Source: UBA5499 sp002426275
GTDB taxonomy: Bacteria > Bacillota > DTU084
Direction of reading: 5' to 3'
DNA length: 8,718 bases
Assembly: GCA_937888735.1 (NCBI GenBank)
Contig: CALASN010000119.1
Span: 1-8,718 of the forward strand
Part shown: one piece after another, positions 6,390-8,718 of the stretch
How positions within the stretch are numbered: the stretch's first letter is position 1
Layout: each line of letters begins with the position of its first letter
Program-made: the position numbers and the translations under genes
Notes under the pieces: model-generated
The model's input: the letters and a program-made list of their open reading frames with translations, nothing else
Databases searched by the model: none
What the model was told of the DNA's origin: nothing

Positions 6390-6998
6390 TCACCTCTCTT
6401 TGGCTAGACCTTCACCCTTTTTTGTAAAAATCTGGTCTATGATTCCATACGCTTTGGCTTCCTCTGCGGACATATAATAGTTGCGATCCGTATCCACCTC
6501 GACTTTTGAGATGTCCTGTCCAGTGTGCCTTGAGAGGATTTCATTGCCGATCTGCTTAATGCGGAGAATCTCCCTAGCCTCAATCTCAATATCTTTAGCC
6601 TGGCCTTTTGCGCCGCCTAAAGGTTGATGGATCATGATCCTGGAATATGGTAATGCAAAACGTTTGCCCGGTGCGCCGGAGCATAGCAGCAAGGCAGCCA
6701 TGCTTGCCGCCATTCCAATGCAGATCGTGGAAACGTCTGGTCTGATATACTGCATGGTATCGTAAATTGCCAAGCCAGAATATACTACCCCACCTGGGCT
6801 GTTAATATACAAGTAAATATCTTTGCTTGGGTCTTCGCATTCCAAATGTAGCATCTGAGCGATCACTAAATTGGCTGTGTCGTCGTCAATCGGTCCGCCT
6901 ATGAAGACGATTCTCTCCTTTAAGAGCCGGGAATAAATATCATACGCCCGCTCGCCGCGATTAGTCTGTTCCACCACCATCGGTACTAGTGTGCTCAT
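6390..6998 (-). CDS. clpP: ClpP peptidase subunit with Asn at the catalytic Asp site
   Basis: A 202-residue ClpP, expected to form a double heptameric barrel that degrades proteins fed by ClpX or ClpC. The N-terminal axial segment and the EQTNRGERAYDIYSRLLKERI signature are typical. The nucleophile is Ser99 (GMAASM) and the base His124 (MIHQP). Alignment by eye with B. subtilis ClpP (Ser98, His123, Asp172) places Asn173 (codon AAC, 6482-6480) at the third triad position: the motif reads DTDRNYY instead of DTDRDNF. The D171-R172 pair used in ring-ring contacts is kept. Listeria ClpP1 has the same Asn and works best with a second ClpP. The ATG at 6998 is chosen over an in-frame TTG at 7028 because AGGAGTG lies just upstream (7011-7005) and family proteins start here. 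It overlaps the tig 3' end by 38 bases, and clpX follows 4 bases on. Confidence 0.96.
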   Translation of the reverse strand: MSTLVPMVVEQTNRGERAYDIYSRLLKERIVFIGGPIDDDTANLVIAQMLHLECEDPSKDIYLYINSPGGVVYSGLAIYDTMQYIRPDVSTICIGMAASMAALLLCSGAPGKRFALPYSRIMIHQPLGGAKGQAKDIEIEAREILRIKQIGNEILSRHTGQDISKVEVDTDRNYYMSAEEAKAYGIIDQIFTKKGEGLAKER

Positions 6999-8313
6999 TT
7001 TTCTCACTCCTATCTTCCTGCTGCTCAATTACTTCCTCGACAACAGCGTGCTCTCTGATGAATTGGCGCGCTTTTTGACTGCGCAGTTGAGCTGATGCCC
7101 GGTCTACCAGTTCATCTTGGCTTAATTTACTATCTTTGGAAGCGGATTGCTCAAGTTTTTTTACCGTAGCCTGAATTTCTTCAGAGCTAGGCTCAAATTT
7201 TTCAGCGTCTGCCAAGGCCAGCAGCACAAAGTCTTCCTTCAGATCTTTCTCCGCAATAGAGCGGATTTCCTGCTGCTGATTTTTTCCATCCTTCTCGAGG
7301 AATTTAGCGTATCCTTCCCAAGTTATGCCTTGGTATGCCAGCATCATTTTCATACGTTCCTCTGCTAAGATCTCATATTGTTCCAAAGTGAAGCGGGGCA
7401 GTTCCAGTGCGCTGTCTTGAACCACCTTGTCAACCAGTTCATTTTGCAGCGCGTCCTCAGCCTGCGAATTGATTTTGGCTTCCAAGTCGGCTTTGATCTT
7501 TTCTTTCCATTCTTCCAAAGTCTCACTGCCGCTGACATCCTGGGCAAATTCATCGTTTAGTTCAGGATATTCACGTTCTTGGATTCCCGTGAGTTTTACC
7601 GTGAAATTAACGGTCTTGCCGGCGATCTCAGAATTAGGCTGATCCTCAGGATATTCTATGCTGATTACCTTGGTCTCGCCAACTTCCATGCCGATAATTC
7701 CCGCTTCCAATTTTTCCTCCAAATAGCCTTTGCCCAAAGCTACGGAATAGCCCTCGGCTACGGTGCCGGGCACCACTTCACCGCCGCTTTTCCCCTCCAA
7801 ATCAATAATGGCATAATCTCCGATTTCAGCTTTGGTCTTTTGGCTGGGAACAAGCTCGCTATACCGATCCAGATTCTGCTGCAGGACATGTTGGATCATT
7901 TCATCAGTCACAGGCCGCAGCTTCTTTTGAGCTGAAACCCCTTTGTATGTAGCCAATTTCACCTCAGGTTTGACATCGACCGTAACCTGAGCGGCAAAAC
8001 TTTTGCCCCAATCCAGATCGTCAAGCTGATAATCATACTTCAAAAAGTTGAGAAAATCAATCTTTTCTTCCGTTAAGGTCACAGTCAGCAACTTAGGCAG
8101 AAAAGTTTTAACCGCATCCTGCATGAACGCCTTCTTGCCCAGTCTGGCCTCGATCACCCGGCTTGGCGCATGGCCCGGACGAAAACCTGGAATTTTCACT
8201 GATTTTGACAGCTCTTTTGCCGTCTGTTCCAGGTATTTGTTTACATCCTCTGCCGTCAAGTCATATTTTATACGGACCTGACTTCTTTCTAGTCTTTCCA
8301 GGTTTACTTCCAT
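6961..8313 (-). CDS. tig: Trigger factor, ribosome-associated chaperone
   Basis: A 450-residue trigger factor (usual length about 430). It binds the ribosome exit tunnel and shields nascent chains, and also has peptidyl-prolyl isomerase activity. Domains: ribosome-binding domain, residues 1 to about 115, with the signature loop GFRPGHAP at 43-50; FKBP-type isomerase domain, about 163-250 (starting EIGDYAIIDLEGK); and the helical C-terminal chaperone arms from about 252. The loop has Pro and His where E. coli has Lys46 and Lys48, with F44 and R45 kept. The last dozen residues (EHTSTDGGGTD) are low in complexity and lie in the segment overlapping clpP, so they may be shaped by the clpP start. 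The ATG at 8313 has AAGGAGG (8331-8325) 11 bases upstream. No convincing promoter is visible between the tRNA terminator and tig. Confidence 0.97.
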   Translation of the reverse strand: MEVNLERLERSQVRIKYDLTAEDVNKYLEQTAKELSKSVKIPGFRPGHAPSRVIEARLGKKAFMQDAVKTFLPKLLTVTLTEEKIDFLNFLKYDYQLDDLDWGKSFAAQVTVDVKPEVKLATYKGVSAQKKLRPVTDEMIQHVLQQNLDRYSELVPSQKTKAEIGDYAIIDLEGKSGGEVVPGTVAEGYSVALGKGYLEEKLEAGIIGMEVGETKVISIEYPEDQPNSEIAGKTVNFTVKLTGIQEREYPELNDEFAQDVSGSETLEEWKEKIKADLEAKINSQAEDALQNELVDKVVQDSALELPRFTLEQYEILAEERMKMMLAYQGITWEGYAKFLEKDGKNQQQEIRSIAEKDLKEDFVLLALADAEKFEPSSEEIQATVKKLEQSASKDSKLSQDELVDRASAQLRSQKARQFIREHAVVEEVIEQQEDRSEKNEHTSTDGGGTD

Positions 8314-8400
8314 TTATCCCGGTTCCTCCTTGCTATAAGCAGATCTTGTCATGTACCTACTTGATCTTCTGCACAGAGTCTGAAAATCCTCCTCAACTGA

Positions 8401-8429
8401 ATAAAAAGAAACCCCAGCAGTGGCTGAGG
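8401..8429 (-). terminator. Rho-independent terminator of the tRNA pair
   Basis: A 7-bp stem (8423-8429 with 8412-8418, one G-U pair) and 4-base loop are followed on the minus strand by TTTCTTTTTAT. It lies 13 bases after the tRNA-Gly CCA end and separates the tRNA unit from tig. Confidence 0.85.
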
Positions 8430-8442
8430 AAGCTGAAATATT

Positions 8443-8517
8443 TGGAGCGGAAGACGGGATTTGAACCCGCAACCTTCGCCATGGCAAGGCGACGCTCTAC
8501 CGTTGAGCTACTCCCGC
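8443..8517 (-). tRNA. tRNA-Gly(GCC)
   Basis: A 75-base tRNA with encoded CCA. The acceptor stem GCGGGAG pairs with CTTCCGC (one G-U), the D stem is GCTC/GAGC, and the anticodon stem TCGCC/GGCGA holds loop TTGCCAT, so the anticodon is GCC, reading GGC and GGU. The T arm has loop TTCAAAT, with a G-U pair at the base of the stem. The discriminator is U, as usual for bacterial tRNA-Gly. It lies 8 bases after tRNA-Leu and is probably co-transcribed with it. Confidence 0.97.
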
Positions 8518-8525
8518 GCGTTTAT

Positions 8526-8610
8526 TGGTGCCGAGAGCGGGATTTGAACCCGCACAGCCGGAGCCACAGACTCCTAAGGCCTGCGTGTCTGCCAGTTCCA
8601 CCATCTCGGC
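8526..8610 (-). tRNA. tRNA-Leu(UAG)
   Basis: An 85-base class II tRNA with encoded CCA. The acceptor stem GCCGAGA/TCTCGGC is perfect, the anticodon stem CAGGC/GTCTG holds loop CTTAGGA, so the anticodon is UAG, reading CUN leucine codons. The long variable arm (TGGCTCCGGCTGT) and the A discriminator fit tRNA-Leu. The T arm is GCGGG-TTCAAAT-CCCGC. First gene of the tRNA pair. Confidence 0.97.
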
Positions 8611-8621
8611 GTTGCAAAAAT

Positions 8622-8650
8622 ATAATACCATAATCTTGACGTCTTTGCAA
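8622..8650 (-). promoter_or_regulatory. Promoter of the tRNA-Leu/tRNA-Gly unit
   Basis: On the minus strand TTGCAA (8650-8645), a 17-base spacer, then TATTAT (8627-8622), with TGG directly before the -10 giving an extended -10 element. Transcription should start near 8615, about 5 bases before the mature tRNA-Leu. Spacing and position both fit a strong stable-RNA promoter. Confidence 0.75.
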
Positions 8651-8718
8651 GGGGCTCCTGAGATTTTGGTCGCGTCAAGTAACTGTAGGTCTGTCTGATG
8701 AAAAAATTTAGCCTCACC

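Noticed and set aside
6999..7028. Upstream TTG giving a 10-residue longer ClpP
   Set aside because: TTG is a weak start, the AGGAGTG site fits the ATG at 6998, and ClpP proteins normally begin close to that residue.
8314..8400. Tiny upstream reading frame before tig (GAGGAGG then GTG and four codons)
   Set aside because: The spacing from GGAGG to GTG is about 13 bases and the peptide is only five residues, so it cannot be told from chance.
8163..8633. 156-residue plus-strand open frame across the tRNA pair
   Set aside because: Its C-terminal half (TGFEPATFAMARRR, ERDLNPH) is the antisense translation of the two tRNA genes, a well-known source of false hypothetical proteins, and the rest is antisense to tig.

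Overview
The window reads as a proteostasis and sporulation locus of an endospore-forming Firmicute, most likely of class Clostridia. The evidence is an 88-residue SpoVS, a membrane-anchored LonB (a protease type known from spore formers), strong AAGGAGG-type ribosome-binding sites, and the clustering of tig, clpP, clpX, lonB and lon. Genus or species cannot be told from this sequence. Every gene I can support lies on the minus strand, so transcription runs from high to low coordinates.

In transcription order: a two-tRNA unit, tRNA-Leu(UAG) then tRNA-Gly(GCC), has an extended -10 promoter (8622-8650) and its own terminator (8401-8429). Next come tig (8313-6961), clpP (6998-6390) and clpX (6385-5126). 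tig and clpP overlap by 38 bases, clpP and clpX are 4 bases apart, and a strong terminator (5059-5103) closes the unit. A 248-base gap follows, holding that terminator, hairpin/palindrome elements and a candidate forespore-type promoter. Then lonB (4877-3243) with its own terminator (3204-3238), a 108-base gap with a long-spaced inverted repeat, and lon (3134-744) with a terminator 3 bases past its stop. A 306-base gap with several hairpins and direct repeats precedes spoVS (437-171), which ends at a good terminator (87-125). Positions 1-86 and 8651-8718 hold no gene I can support.

Together the genes cover nascent-chain folding (trigger factor), regulated ATP-dependent degradation by ClpXP, and two Lon proteases, one soluble and one membrane-anchored. 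The last gene, spoVS, is a sporulation regulator, and LonB is forespore-associated in Bacillus, so the downstream half of the locus leans towards sporulation.

Points most worth a second look: ClpP carries Asn where the catalytic Asp is expected (Ser99-His124-Asn173); a 13-bp palindrome CCGCAA-N-TTGCGG occurs once upstream of lonB and once upstream of spoVS; two 9-bp direct repeats abut and overlap the spoVS Shine-Dalgarno; a sigma-G-like promoter sits ahead of lonB; and an inverted repeat with 8-bp arms sits upstream of lon. I found no mobile element, CRISPR array, phage gene or clearly novel multi-gene system.
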